From Empedobacter brevis_A (GTDB lineage: Bacteria; Bacteroidota; Bacteroidia; Flavobacteriales; Weeksellaceae): a DNA stretch of 64,000 bases. Under the pieces are notes generated by a model. It did no database searches, was not told the DNA's origin, and was given only the letters and a program-made list of their open reading frames with translations. The position numbers and the translations under genes were made by a program. Location of the stretch: NCBI RefSeq assembly GCF_965118635.1, contig NZ_CBCPHV010000006.1, positions 186,001 through 250,000 on the forward strand, given 5' to 3'. Shown in pieces: positions 50,829 through 59,795 of this stretch. How positions within the stretch are numbered: position 1 is the stretch's first letter; each line of letters starts with the position of its first letter.

Positions 50829-52085
50829 ATGTTTGCATTGATAGATTGTAATAATTTTTATGCCAGTTGTCATCGTGTTTTTCAACCGAAGCTTTTTCAT
50901 CAGCCAATTGTTGTTTTGTCTAATAATGATGGTTGTGTGATTTCGCGTTCTGCCGAAGCAAAGTTGGCCGGAATTCCTATGGGCGCGCCAGCACATCAAT
51001 TTCAACAAATTTTTGAACAGAAAAAGATCAAAGTTTTCTCATCAAATTATCAATTATATGCAGATATGAGCAATCGTGTAATGTCAATTTTATCATTGTA
51101 TTCACCAGATCAAGAAATTTATTCGATAGATGAATGTTTTTTGAAATTGAACGGATTTGAACGTTTTGATTTGAAAGATTATGGATTAGAAATTAAATCT
51201 AAAATTTATCAGTTTACAAAATTGCCTGTTTGTGTAGGAATTGCACCAACAAAATCATTGGCAAAATTAGCAAATCATATAGCAAAAAAATTTCCAGAAG
51301 TTCATCAAGGCGTTTATGTAATCAAAACTCAGGAACAAATTTATAAAGCTCTAAAATGGCTAAATATAGAAGATGTTTGGGGAATTGGACGAAGAATGTC
51401 ACGACGTTTAAGAATGATAGGAATCAATAAAGCGTTGGATTTTGTACAATTGAAAGATGAATTTATTAGAAAAGAATTTTCGATAGTTGGCTTGCGTTTG
51501 AAGAAAGATTTGTTGGGCGAAGCAGTATTAGATTTTGATACAATTTCCGCTAAAAAAAGCATTGCAACAACGCGTAGTTTCGAAGAATATACCAACGATT
51601 TTGAATATGTGAAAGAACGTATTTCTACTTTTGCGGTTTCATGCGCCGAAAAACTTCGTAAACAAAATTCGTCTTGTAATTTAATTACAGTATTTATTCA
51701 GACGAATAAATTTGATAAAAATAAACCTCAATATTATCGCACAATTTCTATTCATTTGCCTTACGAATCCAATTCGAGCATTACATTGTCCAAATTTGCT
51801 ATCAAAGCTTTTAATGAAATTTACAGAGAAAGCTACGAATACAAGAAAGCTGGCGTAATCGTTTCTGGAATTGTTTCGTCGGATCAAAAACAATTATCTC
51901 TTTTTGAAGAAGAAAATTGTCATCATCCCAATTTGATGAAAGCGATTGATTTGATGAATAAAAAATTTGGGAATGAAAAAATAAAATTAGCTTCACAAGA
52001 TTTAAATAAAACATGGAAAATGCGCCAAAATAATTTATCACCTTGTTATACAACTAAATGGAAAGATTTGTTAGTGGTTTATTAA
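50829..52085 (+). CDS. umuC: Y-family DNA polymerase V catalytic subunit UmuC
   Basis: UmuC is the error-prone polymerase that copies past DNA lesions. I choose the ATG at 50829 because UmuC proteins begin MFALIDCNNFYASC; longer frames exist upstream to 50757 but overlap the preceding terminator. The 418-residue protein has the catalytic acidic residues in ALIDCNNFYA and EIYSIDECFL, the helix-hairpin-helix segment IEDVWGIGRRMSRRLRMIG, the little finger, and a C-terminal UmuC domain ending near KTWKMRQNNLSPCYTTKW. It is followed 13 bases on by umuD, the reverse of the E. coli order. Confidence 0.95.
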   Translation: MFALIDCNNFYASCHRVFQPKLFHQPIVVLSNNDGCVISRSAEAKLAGIPMGAPAHQFQQIFEQKKIKVFSSNYQLYADMSNRVMSILSLYSPDQEIYSIDECFLKLNGFERFDLKDYGLEIKSKIYQFTKLPVCVGIAPTKSLAKLANHIAKKFPEVHQGVYVIKTQEQIYKALKWLNIEDVWGIGRRMSRRLRMIGINKALDFVQLKDEFIRKEFSIVGLRLKKDLLGEAVLDFDTISAKKSIATTRSFEEYTNDFEYVKERISTFAVSCAEKLRKQNSSCNLITVFIQTNKFDKNKPQYYRTISIHLPYESNSSITLSKFAIKAFNEIYRESYEYKKAGVIVSGIVSSDQKQLSLFEEENCHHPNLMKAIDLMNKKFGNEKIKLASQDLNKTWKMRQNNLSPCYTTKWKDLLVVY

Positions 52086-52098
52086 ATAAGATTCAAAA

Positions 52099-52557
52099 AT
52101 GAAACGAGCGATAAAAATGTTAGACAAAGAACTGAATTTCTTTACGATAGATGCAGAAGGGAAGAAAAGATATATCCCGAATTTTGGTCATGTAAACGCA
52201 GGATTTCCTTCTCCTGCTGAGGATTTTGTAGATGATAAAATAAGTTTGGATGAACGTTATTTAACTCATCCCGAATCTACTTTTCTAATTGTTGTTGGTG
52301 GCGATTCGATGTATCCTGTTTATCAAAAAAATGATATTTTGGTGATTCGTACAGATCTTATTCCATTGCATCATGATGATATTATTGTTTCCGTAAACAA
52401 CGATGATTATACATTGAAACGTTTTGATAAAATAAACAATAAATTGATTGCGCTGAATCCAGATTACAAAGATTGTGTTCAAATACACGAAAGTGATGAG
52501 GTGCTTATTCTTGGTGTTGTTGGCGTTTTGGTTAGAGAAAAAAGTAATCGAATTTAA
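52099..52557 (+). CDS. umuD: UmuD-like S24 protease/polymerase V subunit
   Basis: The 152-residue protein is a LexA-like serine protease that cleaves itself to UmuD' for polymerase V. The cleavage site is in VNAGFPSPAED near residue 34-36 (Ala-Gly), the catalytic Ser in GGDSMYP near 73, and the catalytic Lys in YTLKRF near 110. The start may be the ATG at 52099 or an internal one six codons on. It follows umuC directly, so the pair is one operon under presumed DNA-damage control, but I see no recognisable LexA box. Confidence 0.93.
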   Translation: MKRAIKMLDKELNFFTIDAEGKKRYIPNFGHVNAGFPSPAEDFVDDKISLDERYLTHPESTFLIVVGGDSMYPVYQKNDILVIRTDLIPLHHDDIIVSVNNDDYTLKRFDKINNKLIALNPDYKDCVQIHESDEVLILGVVGVLVREKSNRI

Positions 52558-52564
52558 AATTTTT

Positions 52565-52593
52565 TGTAACTTTTTTATAAAATCTGCATCTAC
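52565..52593 (+). promoter_or_regulatory. ECF-type promoter of the small lipoprotein gene
   Basis: TGTAAC (52565-52570), 16 bases, then CATCTAC (52587-52593), 25 bases before the ATG. Its first 19 bases equal those of the site at 42113. Confidence 0.55.
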
Positions 52594-52617
52594 TTAAATA
52601 GTAAATACCATGATGTT

Positions 52618-53076
52618 ATGAAAAAAACTATTTTATTGTTTTTGATGATGATTTTAATGCAATCTTGTATAACGATCTCAACCGTTTCGAATGTATCTAC
52701 AAACGCGTCAAAATATTTGAGTCTTGACGGAATTTATAAAACAGAAGGAACAGTATATTCAGCTTCAAAAATTATAAGACGAAACAACAATCAAATCATT
52801 TTAGATTTTGCAAAAATGCAAGGAGAAGTTTATTATCTATTAAAAACAAATCAAGATATAGAATTTCAGTTGGATTATGAAGTAAAGCAAAAAGATGGTT
52901 TATTAGATTTTACAATCGTTGATCAAACAGGAAAAGAATTAACTCAGATAGGTAGTGTTTCAAGAGGGAAAATGAGTAAAAAAGAATCGATTCATTTAGA
53001 ATCTTATAAAACTTATAGAATAAATTTTAAAGGAGATGAATTTAAAGGGAAAATATCAGTGATGTTAAGTAAATAA
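52618..53076 (+). CDS. Small lipoprotein of unknown function
   Basis: I do not recognise the family of this 152-residue protein. The signal peptide ends in a lipobox (LMQSC near residue 13-17) after which a single acylated Cys is followed by ITISTVSNVS. The mature part is beta-rich: LSLDGIYKTEGTVYSASK, IILDFAKMQGEVYYLL, DIEFQLDYEVKQKDGLLDFTIVDQ, then KTYRINFKGDEFKGKISVML, like a lipocalin-type or calycin barrel. It has a promoter matching that of the M16 pair, so it may answer to the same envelope signal. Confidence 0.7.
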   Translation: MKKTILLFLMMILMQSCITISTVSNVSTNASKYLSLDGIYKTEGTVYSASKIIRRNNNQIILDFAKMQGEVYYLLKTNQDIEFQLDYEVKQKDGLLDFTIVDQTGKELTQIGSVSRGKMSKKESIHLESYKTYRINFKGDEFKGKISVMLSK

Positions 53077-53081
53077 AATTA

Positions 53082-53114
53082 AAAAAAGGTCAAGTAAAAA
53101 CTTGACCTTTTTGA
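53082..53114. terminator. Bidirectional terminator
   Basis: AAAAGGTCAAGT (53084-53095) pairs with ACTTGACCTTTT (53100-53111), with A- and T-runs outside; it separates converging genes. Confidence 0.88.
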
Positions 53115-53117
53115 TTT

Positions 53118-54491
53118 TTATTGAAATGCTCCAATTGTAGGAGAAGTTCCTCGCGGTTGTCCATTATAATCCAACGGAAACTGTTGAGCAAAATCTATTT
53201 TTCCTTTTCCTTTTGCAGACGATTCCTTTTTTAGAGCCAATTTATTAGCATAATAAGCTGTGTTTTCAAACATTGGATCTAGTGTAATACTTGCCAAGAA
53301 ATTAGAAGCTGTTGTTACATTTAATGTCGAAGTATCTGCATTATGAATAACATTCGTATCAAATAAATAATTGAAAGCTGCTCCATCTTTTTTATCCAAC
53401 AAAATAGCATTTGGTGTACGTTCGTTATAGAAAATACAATTTCCGAAAGTTGCTTTTGTTAAGGCAGAAACATTTTTATCATTATTTTCATTGCTTAAAA
53501 AAAGTGAATAAGCTGGTCCAGCAGTTGTTGCAAAATTGAAATAATTTGCAAAAGTAGAATGATAAAATTCGTAAGAACCACCATATTCTATTGCCAAAGT
53601 CGCTAAATTACTATTGTTCATAACCAAATTATGACCAACAATTGTAGCATTTGTAGCAAGTATTCCATATGATTGATTATTTACAATTTTAGCATTACTA
53701 ATCTCTAATTTAGCATTGTTGACATGTAAACCTGTATCAGCTCCAATAATTTTTGCATAATTAATTTTCGATGTACTATTTGGCGCTAATTCTATTTTAT
53801 TCCATTGATCAGGAATCGAATCATATTTCTTATCATGACGAGCCGAACGAAATTTAACTTCTTCATTCAAAGCGCCATTTACAGTAAGTTTAGCATTATT
53901 TGCAATGGTTAAACTAGCTCCTTTTTTGAAATAAACTTTAGTTCCTTTTTCAATTGTCAAATCACTTGTAACTGTTAAGTTTCCATCAATTACTTGCGCT
54001 TCATTAATATTCCAATTCGCTGTAGAAATAGTAGCATCTTTTGGATGAATTTTTGCTTTTTCAATCCAAGAAAGTAACTTTATTTTTTTAGAAGAATTAG
54101 TTGTTTCAAAATTAATCTCATCATCATAAAAAGGATTAAGAGGAGCTTCTTTTGCATTAACTTCTACGAAAATAAATAAACTGTCTTTTTTACGAATAGG
54201 CACATTTTCAAAGGTTGATCCTGCTTTTCCATCAACATTTATATTGAAAAAAGATTTATCTCCACGAGTTAAATATATTTTTGGAATAACGCGATCATTA
54301 TTTTCTGGGTTATAAATTTTTAAAAGATATGTTTCTGATTTTGAGAAATTATATACAGTATCTACGGAAACAGTATCTTTGCTATAACGCAATTCCGAGG
54401 AAATAGGATCATAGTCAAAATCATCGCGACACGACTGAAAACCAATCAACGAAGCGATGCCAAGTCCGGCAATCAATGTTTTTACATTCAT
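53118..54491 (-). CDS. Lipoprotein with right-handed beta-helix fold
   Basis: The 457-residue protein carries a lipobox (IGFQSC near residue 16-21). The N-terminal 130 residues are an immunoglobulin-like sandwich (VDTVYNFSKSETYLLKIYNPEN). The rest is a ladder of Asn/Ala/Ile-rich turns of about 22 residues (LTIANNAKLTVNG, LHVNNAKLEISNAKIVNNQSYGILATNATIVGHNLVMNNSN), the pattern of pectate-lyase-like parallel beta-helices. The C-terminus ends DYNGQPRGTSPTIGAFQ, common in beta-helix proteins. No catalytic residues can be named; it may bind or process surface polysaccharide. A TATCTTTG box (minus strand, 54552-54559) precedes it. Confidence 0.82.
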   Translation of the reverse strand: MNVKTLIAGLGIASLIGFQSCRDDFDYDPISSELRYSKDTVSVDTVYNFSKSETYLLKIYNPENNDRVIPKIYLTRGDKSFFNINVDGKAGSTFENVPIRKKDSLFIFVEVNAKEAPLNPFYDDEINFETTNSSKKIKLLSWIEKAKIHPKDATISTANWNINEAQVIDGNLTVTSDLTIEKGTKVYFKKGASLTIANNAKLTVNGALNEEVKFRSARHDKKYDSIPDQWNKIELAPNSTSKINYAKIIGADTGLHVNNAKLEISNAKIVNNQSYGILATNATIVGHNLVMNNSNLATLAIEYGGSYEFYHSTFANYFNFATTAGPAYSLFLSNENNDKNVSALTKATFGNCIFYNERTPNAILLDKKDGAAFNYLFDTNVIHNADTSTLNVTTASNFLASITLDPMFENTAYYANKLALKKESSAKGKGKIDFAQQFPLDYNGQPRGTSPTIGAFQ

Positions 54492-54609
54492 AGAATTAAT
54501 AATTCATTACTAACAAGTAAACAACAAATACCGTTATTTATTGTTTATATACAAAGATAAATAGTAGAATTTTTTGACGATTTTTTGATGATATTATTTT
54601 TAAAAATAG

Positions 54610-54639
54610 TTGTGTAAATTACTAAAATGTTTATATTTG
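54610..54639 (+). promoter_or_regulatory. Upstream sigma-A promoter P1 of rpmE2
   Basis: TTG (54610-54612), 19 bases, TATATTTG (54632-54639). A 25-codon reading frame with an ATG at 54650 (to 54727) follows directly, with no other known gene before rpmE. Confidence 0.6.
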
Positions 54640-54751
54640 CACCACGAAAAATGTGTATAAGAAATGCAGATTTAATTTTAAGAAGCCCATTACACTCGAA
54701 ATTAAATTTGTTTAACGTATTATTTTAACTGTTTTTTCAATAAAATTGATT

Positions 54752-54782
54752 GTAACATTCTTAAAAGAATATTATCTTTGCA
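54752..54782 (+). promoter_or_regulatory. Proximal sigma-A promoter P2 of rpmE2
   Basis: TTG (54752-54754), 20 bases, TATCTTTG (54775-54782), about 33 bases before the ATG. It is a perfect Bacteroidetes promoter. Confidence 0.78.
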
Positions 54783-54815
54783 CACCAATTAAGTTAACAA
54801 AGAAGATTTTAAAAA

Positions 54816-55064
54816 ATGAAAAAAGATATCCACCCAACAAATTACCGTTTAGTAGCATTCAAAGATATGTCTAACGAAGAAGTATTTATCACAAAATCTT
54901 GTGCAGATACTAAAGATACATTAGTTGTTGACGGAGTAGAGTATCCATTAATCAAAATGGAGATTTCTTCTACATCTCACCCATTTTACACAGGTAAATC
55001 TAAATTGGTTGATACTGCAGGACGTATCGATAAATTTAGAAGCAAATATGCTAAAAAAGGTTAA
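54816..55064 (+). CDS. rpmE2: 50S ribosomal protein L31 type B
   Basis: The 82-residue protein begins MKKDIHPTNYRLVAFKD and contains SSTSHPFYTGKSKLVDTAGRIDKF. It is the type B form: the CxxC zinc cysteines of type A are absent (a single Cys remains in SCADT). L31 bridges the ribosomal subunits. Two tandem strong promoters precede it and a strong terminator follows, so it is a well-expressed single gene. Confidence 0.96.
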   Translation: MKKDIHPTNYRLVAFKDMSNEEVFITKSCADTKDTLVVDGVEYPLIKMEISSTSHPFYTGKSKLVDTAGRIDKFRSKYAKKG

Positions 55065-55097
55065 GAATAGAAAACTATTTGAAATCATTAAAATATA

Positions 55098-55133
55098 TCG
55101 AAAACCTACAAGAAATTCTTGTAGGTTTTTTTA
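55098..55133 (+). terminator. Terminator of rpmE2
   Basis: AAAACCTACAAGAA (55101-55114) pairs with TTCTTGTAGGTTTT (55117-55130), followed by T residues. Confidence 0.88.
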
Positions 55134-55195
55134 ATTTAATCAGGTTTTAATCATAAATTTGTGTTCGTTTATATCACAAAAAATAATTAACGCAG

Positions 55196-56368
55196 ATGTC
55201 ATTATTCGACAATACACAGTTTGCTTTCGAATCAAAATCAGATAAAGATTTAAAGAAAGCATATTACTTATATAAGTTGATCGGAAGTCCCGCATTGACA
55301 AAATTTGGAACAAAATTTTTTAACTTACCATTTGCGGTAGATTTACCATTTGTTAAACCACTTATTCGTGAAACAATCTACAAACAATTCGTAGGAGGTG
55401 AAACAGCAGAACAAGGTGTTGTTGTTGCAAACAAATTGTATAAATATCATGTAAGTTCTATTTTAGATTATTCTATCGAAGGATTGACAGAGGAAAAACA
55501 ATTTGACGAAGTACGCGATGTAATGTTGCACTTAGTTGATTTAGCAAAATCAAATCCATCAATTCCATTCGTTGTTTTTAAACCAACAGCATTTGGTCGT
55601 ATCGAATTATTCGAAAAAGTAGGAAAGAAACAAACCTTAACAGCGGAAGAAGAAAAACATTGGGCAAATATTCGTCAACGTTTCGAAGCTGTTTGTCAAA
55701 AAGGATATGATTTAGATGTTAATATCATGGTTGATGCTGAAGAAACATGGATGCAGGATGCTGCAGATGATTTGACAGACGAAATGATGATGAAATACAA
55801 TACAAAACGTGCATTAGTATGGAATACTTTGCAGATGTATCGTCATGATCGTTTGGCTTATTTGAAAAAAATGTTTGAAAAAGCAGAACGCGAAGGTTAT
55901 TATTTAGGATACAAAATTGTTCGTGGAGCATATATGGAAAAAGAGCGTGCACGTGCACAAGCAGAAGGATATCCATCTCCAATACAACCAAACAAAGAAG
56001 CTTCGGACAGAGATTACAATTTAGCATTAGAATTTATTACAACTCATCACGAACGTTTTGGTTTATTCGCAGGTTCTCATAACGAAGAAAGTTGTGAATT
56101 GTTGATTAAATTAATGAACGAAAACGGAATTGAAAAGAATAATCCAAATTTCTGGTTTGGACAATTATTCGGAATGAGTGATAATATTTCATTCAACTTG
56201 GCACATTTGGGATACAATATTGCTAAATATTTGCCTTATGGACCAATCAAAGAAGTAATGCCTTATTTAATTCGTCGTGCACAAGAAAACACATCTGTTG
56301 CAGGACAAACAGGACGTGAATTATCTTTAATCGAAAAAGAATTAGAACGTCGTAAAAAATCGAAATAA
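55196..56368 (+). CDS. Proline dehydrogenase (monofunctional)
   Basis: Proline dehydrogenase oxidises proline to pyrroline-5-carboxylate and passes electrons to the quinone pool through FAD. The 390-residue protein is the stand-alone form without the P5C dehydrogenase half of PutA. The barrel shows FVVFKPTAFGRIELF, DVNIMVDAEETWMQ, the FAD site segments GYKIVRGAYMEKERARA and AGSHNEESCELL, and FGQLFGMSDNISFNLA, ending in YLIRRAQENTSVAGQTGRE, which is the substrate-binding RR...N motif. A TAAATTTG box (55154-55161) lies upstream of the ATG at 55196. Confidence 0.95.
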   Translation: MSLFDNTQFAFESKSDKDLKKAYYLYKLIGSPALTKFGTKFFNLPFAVDLPFVKPLIRETIYKQFVGGETAEQGVVVANKLYKYHVSSILDYSIEGLTEEKQFDEVRDVMLHLVDLAKSNPSIPFVVFKPTAFGRIELFEKVGKKQTLTAEEEKHWANIRQRFEAVCQKGYDLDVNIMVDAEETWMQDAADDLTDEMMMKYNTKRALVWNTLQMYRHDRLAYLKKMFEKAEREGYYLGYKIVRGAYMEKERARAQAEGYPSPIQPNKEASDRDYNLALEFITTHHERFGLFAGSHNEESCELLIKLMNENGIEKNNPNFWFGQLFGMSDNISFNLAHLGYNIAKYLPYGPIKEVMPYLIRRAQENTSVAGQTGRELSLIEKELERRKKSK

Positions 56369-56386
56369 TCGTATTTTTATATCAAT

Positions 56387-56420
56387 CAAAAAGCTGCTCA
56401 ATTTGAGTGGCTTTTTTTTA
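56387..56420 (+). terminator. Terminator of proline dehydrogenase gene
   Basis: A stem of 13 bp from 56389 has two G-U pairs that form on the plus strand only, followed by a T-run. It also precedes the converging cupin gene. Confidence 0.72.
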
Positions 56421-56433
56421 TTTTGATAGAATA

Positions 56434-56745
56434 TTAAAATCCTTTTTTATAAAAGTTTAAAATAACTAACATCATCGAATCTTCAAGAGCAGTAACTTGA
56501 TGGATAACTTTTGGCGGAAGAACATAATCGTCGAATTCCTTTAAATTAACAATTTCTATTTTCGAATCGATTTCAATTTCACCTTTCAAGATTAATATTT
56601 TTGCATTTACAGGTAATTGATGATCGATTAATTTCAAACCTTTTTTCAATCCAAAAGCAACTACACGGGTATCATCATTTCTGAAAATAATTTTTACAAT
56701 TGATTTATCTGATTCTGAAATTTGATTCCAAATATGATGTAGCAT
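56434..56745 (-). CDS. Small cupin-fold protein
   Basis: The 103-residue protein has the strand and motif order of a single-domain cupin: RVVAFGLKKGLKLIDHQLPVNAKILILKGEIEID as the first half and DDYVLPPKVIHQVTALEDSMMLVIL as the second, in which Pro-x-x-x-His supplies one conserved metal His. In the first half one His (IDHQ) is present. Length fits small cupins without a known substrate. It has no obvious partner gene. Confidence 0.8.
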   Translation of the reverse strand: MLHHIWNQISESDKSIVKIIFRNDDTRVVAFGLKKGLKLIDHQLPVNAKILILKGEIEIDSKIEIVNLKEFDDYVLPPKVIHQVTALEDSMMLVILNFYKKGF

Positions 56746-56895
56746 AATGATAGTTTTTTGAATTCTCTTAAAATTAGAATTAATTCTTGAAACTATTTGA
56801 AAATGAAATATTAATAATTTGTGAAAGTTTATGCAAGTAGAATCTTCATTTTATAACTCAAAAAAATGCTTAACTTGCCTTTTTAATCATATAGA

Positions 56896-59355
56896 ATGAC
56901 AACCAATTATTTTGCCGAAATTATTTTACCACTTTCGTTGAATGGAACGTTTACGTATCATCTTTCTGAAATCGATTTGCAGCAAATAAAAGTTGGTCAG
57001 CGCGTTTCTGTACCTTTCGGAACACAAAAATTGTACACAGGAATTGTACATTCTATTCATCAAAATCAGCCAGAATTATATAAAACAAAAGCAATTCATG
57101 CTTTTTTGGACGATGAACCTTTGGTAACCCAAACGCAAATTAATTTTTGGGAATGGATGGCAAATTATTATATGTGTTCGTTGGGCGATGTTTTTCGAAA
57201 TGCGTTTCCTTCTGCATTAAAATTAGAATCTCAAACTTTTGTTCGATTAATTAATCCAAATTACGATACAATTGAAGAATTAAATGATTATGAGTTTTTA
57301 GTTTTTGAAGCTTTGAAATTGCGCGAGATTATTTCGGTTGAAGAAGCTGCTTTAATCGTGGATGAAAAATCAGCAATTCCAACGCTTAAATTATTAATTG
57401 ATAAAGGAATTATTCGGTTAGATGAAAAACTAAATGAAAAATATACGCCAAAAATTGATAATTATGTTCGATTACATCCAAATTTAAAAGGAAATGAAAC
57501 AGCTTTTATCGAAATTCTGAATCAATTAAATAAAGCACCAAAACAACGCGAAACGTTATTGCAGTTGATTACGTTAGAAACGCAATTACAAGAAAAACCG
57601 CTCAAAGTGGCAGATTTTGTAAAACAAGGTGCAACAAATGCGGTTCTAAAATCTTTAGCTGAAAAAGGAGCTGTGGAAATTTATCAACATCAAACTTCTC
57701 GTGTTGAGGAAAATGAAAAAGATGTAACTAAAATTTCAGAATTAACATTAAAACAAACTGCTGCGTTAAATCAAATTAAAGAAGATTTTAAAGAAAAGTC
57801 AACAGTTTTATTGCATGGTGTAACATCAAGTGGAAAGACAGAAATTTATTTAAAATTGATGGAACAAGTAATTGCAAAAGGAAACAAAGTTTTGTATTTA
57901 TTGCCAGAAATTTCTGTAACAACGCAAATTGTTCATCGAATCAAGAAGCATTTTGGAGAAAAAGTTGGTGTTTATCATTCCAAGTTTAATCAAAATGAAC
58001 GTGTCGAATTGTGGCAAAAAACATTGAATGGAGATTTTGATATTATCATTGGTCCACGAACAGCGTTGTATTTACCATTTGATAATCTGGGATTGATTAT
58101 CGTTGATGAAGAGCACGAATCGTCTTATAAACAAATGGATGTAAAACCATTTTTTCATGCGCGCGATATGGCAATGTTGCTTGGTGGAATGATGAATGCG
58201 AAGGTTTTATTGGGTTCTGCAACGCCTTCGGCTGAAAGTTATTTTAATGCGAAGAATAAAAAATATGGTTATGTCGAATTAACTGAACGTTTTGGGAATA
58301 TAAAATTGCCTGAAATTAATTTGGTTGATCTTAAAAAAGCACAAAAAGAAAAAGAAATTACAGAAGATATTTCGTATACACTTCGAGATGAAATTTTTAA
58401 TCAATTGCATCAAAAGAAACAAGTTATTTTATTCCAGAATCGTCGTGGATATGCACCAATTATGGAATGTAATACATGCGGACATACACCAGAATGTCCA
58501 AATTGTGATGTGAGTTTAACGTATCATAAATTCTCGAATCAATTAAAATGTCATTATTGTGGTTATGCACAAGCAAAACCTTTGCGTTGTCCAAGTTGTG
58601 GTTCGCACGAGTTGAATACAAAGGGATTGGGAACGGAGCAAATAGAACAACAAATTCAAACAATTTTTCCTGAAGCAAAAGTCAGAAGAATGGATGTAGA
58701 TTCGATGAGGGGAAAGTTTGCTTATGAAAAACTAATTGAAGATTTTGAGAATAAAGAAATCGATATTTTAATCGGAACACAAATGATTACAAAAGGTTTC
58801 GATTTCGGAAATGTAAATTTTGTTGGAGTTATTCGTGCAGATTCTTTATTGAATTTTCCTGATTTTAGAGCGCACGAAAAAGCTTTTCAATTGTTAACAC
58901 AAGTTGCAGGTAGAGCAGGTCGACGTCAAGAACAAGGAAAAGTATTGATTCAATCTTTTCAACCAGAACATCAAATTTTGCAAAATGTCACAACTTACAG
59001 TTATGCACCAACGATGAAGGATATTTTGTACGAACGCAAAGAATTCCTTTATCCGCCATATTCTCGATTAATTAAGTTACGTTTCAAACATAAAAATAAA
59101 GAACGTTTAGATAAAACAGCGGCTCAATTGGTTGTTTTACTTAAAGCAAGTTTCGATGAAAAATGTTTATTAGGACCAGAAGCACCATCTATTGGACGAA
59201 TCAATAATTTGTATATTACAGATGTAATGATAAAAATAAGACCAAATCAATCACCACAAAAAGTAAAAGATTTAATTCAATCAAAAATAGATCAATTGCA
59301 TACAATTGCAGCTTTTCGTTCGGTTCGGATTGATATCGATGTAGATCCCGTTTAG
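56896..59355 (+). CDS. priA: Primosomal helicase PriA (primosomal protein N')
   Basis: PriA restarts stalled replication forks by recognising D-loops and loading DnaB. The 819-residue protein has an N-terminal 3'-DNA-binding domain (about 1-105), a winged helix, then helicase domains with Walker A GVTSSGKTEIYLK near 310-320, DEEHESSYKQ, and motif VI in QVAGRAGRR. The zinc region holds eight cysteines in CNTCGHTPECPNC and LKCHYCG / LRCPSCGS. The ATG at 56896 is clear. It loads the DnaB encoded at 1-2.7 kb. Confidence 0.97.
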   Translation: MTTNYFAEIILPLSLNGTFTYHLSEIDLQQIKVGQRVSVPFGTQKLYTGIVHSIHQNQPELYKTKAIHAFLDDEPLVTQTQINFWEWMANYYMCSLGDVFRNAFPSALKLESQTFVRLINPNYDTIEELNDYEFLVFEALKLREIISVEEAALIVDEKSAIPTLKLLIDKGIIRLDEKLNEKYTPKIDNYVRLHPNLKGNETAFIEILNQLNKAPKQRETLLQLITLETQLQEKPLKVADFVKQGATNAVLKSLAEKGAVEIYQHQTSRVEENEKDVTKISELTLKQTAALNQIKEDFKEKSTVLLHGVTSSGKTEIYLKLMEQVIAKGNKVLYLLPEISVTTQIVHRIKKHFGEKVGVYHSKFNQNERVELWQKTLNGDFDIIIGPRTALYLPFDNLGLIIVDEEHESSYKQMDVKPFFHARDMAMLLGGMMNAKVLLGSATPSAESYFNAKNKKYGYVELTERFGNIKLPEINLVDLKKAQKEKEITEDISYTLRDEIFNQLHQKKQVILFQNRRGYAPIMECNTCGHTPECPNCDVSLTYHKFSNQLKCHYCGYAQAKPLRCPSCGSHELNTKGLGTEQIEQQIQTIFPEAKVRRMDVDSMRGKFAYEKLIEDFENKEIDILIGTQMITKGFDFGNVNFVGVIRADSLLNFPDFRAHEKAFQLLTQVAGRAGRRQEQGKVLIQSFQPEHQILQNVTTYSYAPTMKDILYERKEFLYPPYSRLIKLRFKHKNKERLDKTAAQLVVLLKASFDEKCLLGPEAPSIGRINNLYITDVMIKIRPNQSPQKVKDLIQSKIDQLHTIAAFRSVRIDIDVDPV

Positions 59356-59365
59356 ATATATATAA

Positions 59366-59413
59366 ATTAATAAAAAACTCCCAAAACAATTGTTTTGGGA
59401 GTTTTTTATTAAG
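59366..59413. terminator. Strong bidirectional terminator
   Basis: An 18-bp perfect stem (59372-59389 with 59390-59407) including A- and T-runs separates priA from the converging GbsR operon. Confidence 0.9.
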
Positions 59414-59783
59414 CTTCTAAGTTTCTTAAGTATTGTTGTTGTAACGAACGTCTTCTTCCTTTCATAAATAAGAAGAGATTAATCATTAACATTATTCCCA
59501 GATAAATTGCGAAACCGCCAATTTTAGTGCTTAATCTCACAATTAAATCTTCTGTTGTTGCGATTGATGTCATGTAAACAATTAGCATGGCGAAACCAAT
59601 ATTTAAAAGATAAAAACCTATTTTGAATAAGGAATTTGTTGCATTTGCAATATCTTGTTTTTGATGAAAAATATCGTACATAAATATTTTTCCATTTTTG
59701 AATAAAACGTTAGAAACTGCGATTGTCATGAGTATTGCTACTGGTAAATAAACCAAATATGCAATTAGGTTGTAATTTGTCAT
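59409..59783 (-). CDS. Small membrane protein, paralogue 1 of the GbsR locus
   Basis: The 124-residue membrane protein has about three helices, with segments near 5-27, 50-70 and 88-110. Its beginning (NLIAYLVYLPVAILMTIAVSNVLFKNGKIFM) and the region FKIGFYLLNIGFAMLIV are echoed in the next gene (NIISYLIYLIITFYITIFVGWKVYKIG and LLIGYYLVNLGFSAI), so the pair arose by duplication. I cannot name a family or a function. It lies 12 bases after its paralogue in the operon led by the GbsR-like regulator. Confidence 0.7.
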   Translation of the reverse strand: MTNYNLIAYLVYLPVAILMTIAVSNVLFKNGKIFMYDIFHQKQDIANATNSLFKIGFYLLNIGFAMLIVYMTSIATTEDLIVRLSTKIGGFAIYLGIMLMINLFLFMKGRRRSLQQQYLRNLEA

Positions 59784-59795
59784 AATTTGTTGTGT

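Noticed and set aside
54752..54760. TGTAAC within the rpmE2 promoter as another ECF site.
   Set aside because: It overlaps a perfect TTG-N20-TATCTTTG sigma-A promoter and has no matching -10 at 16 bases.
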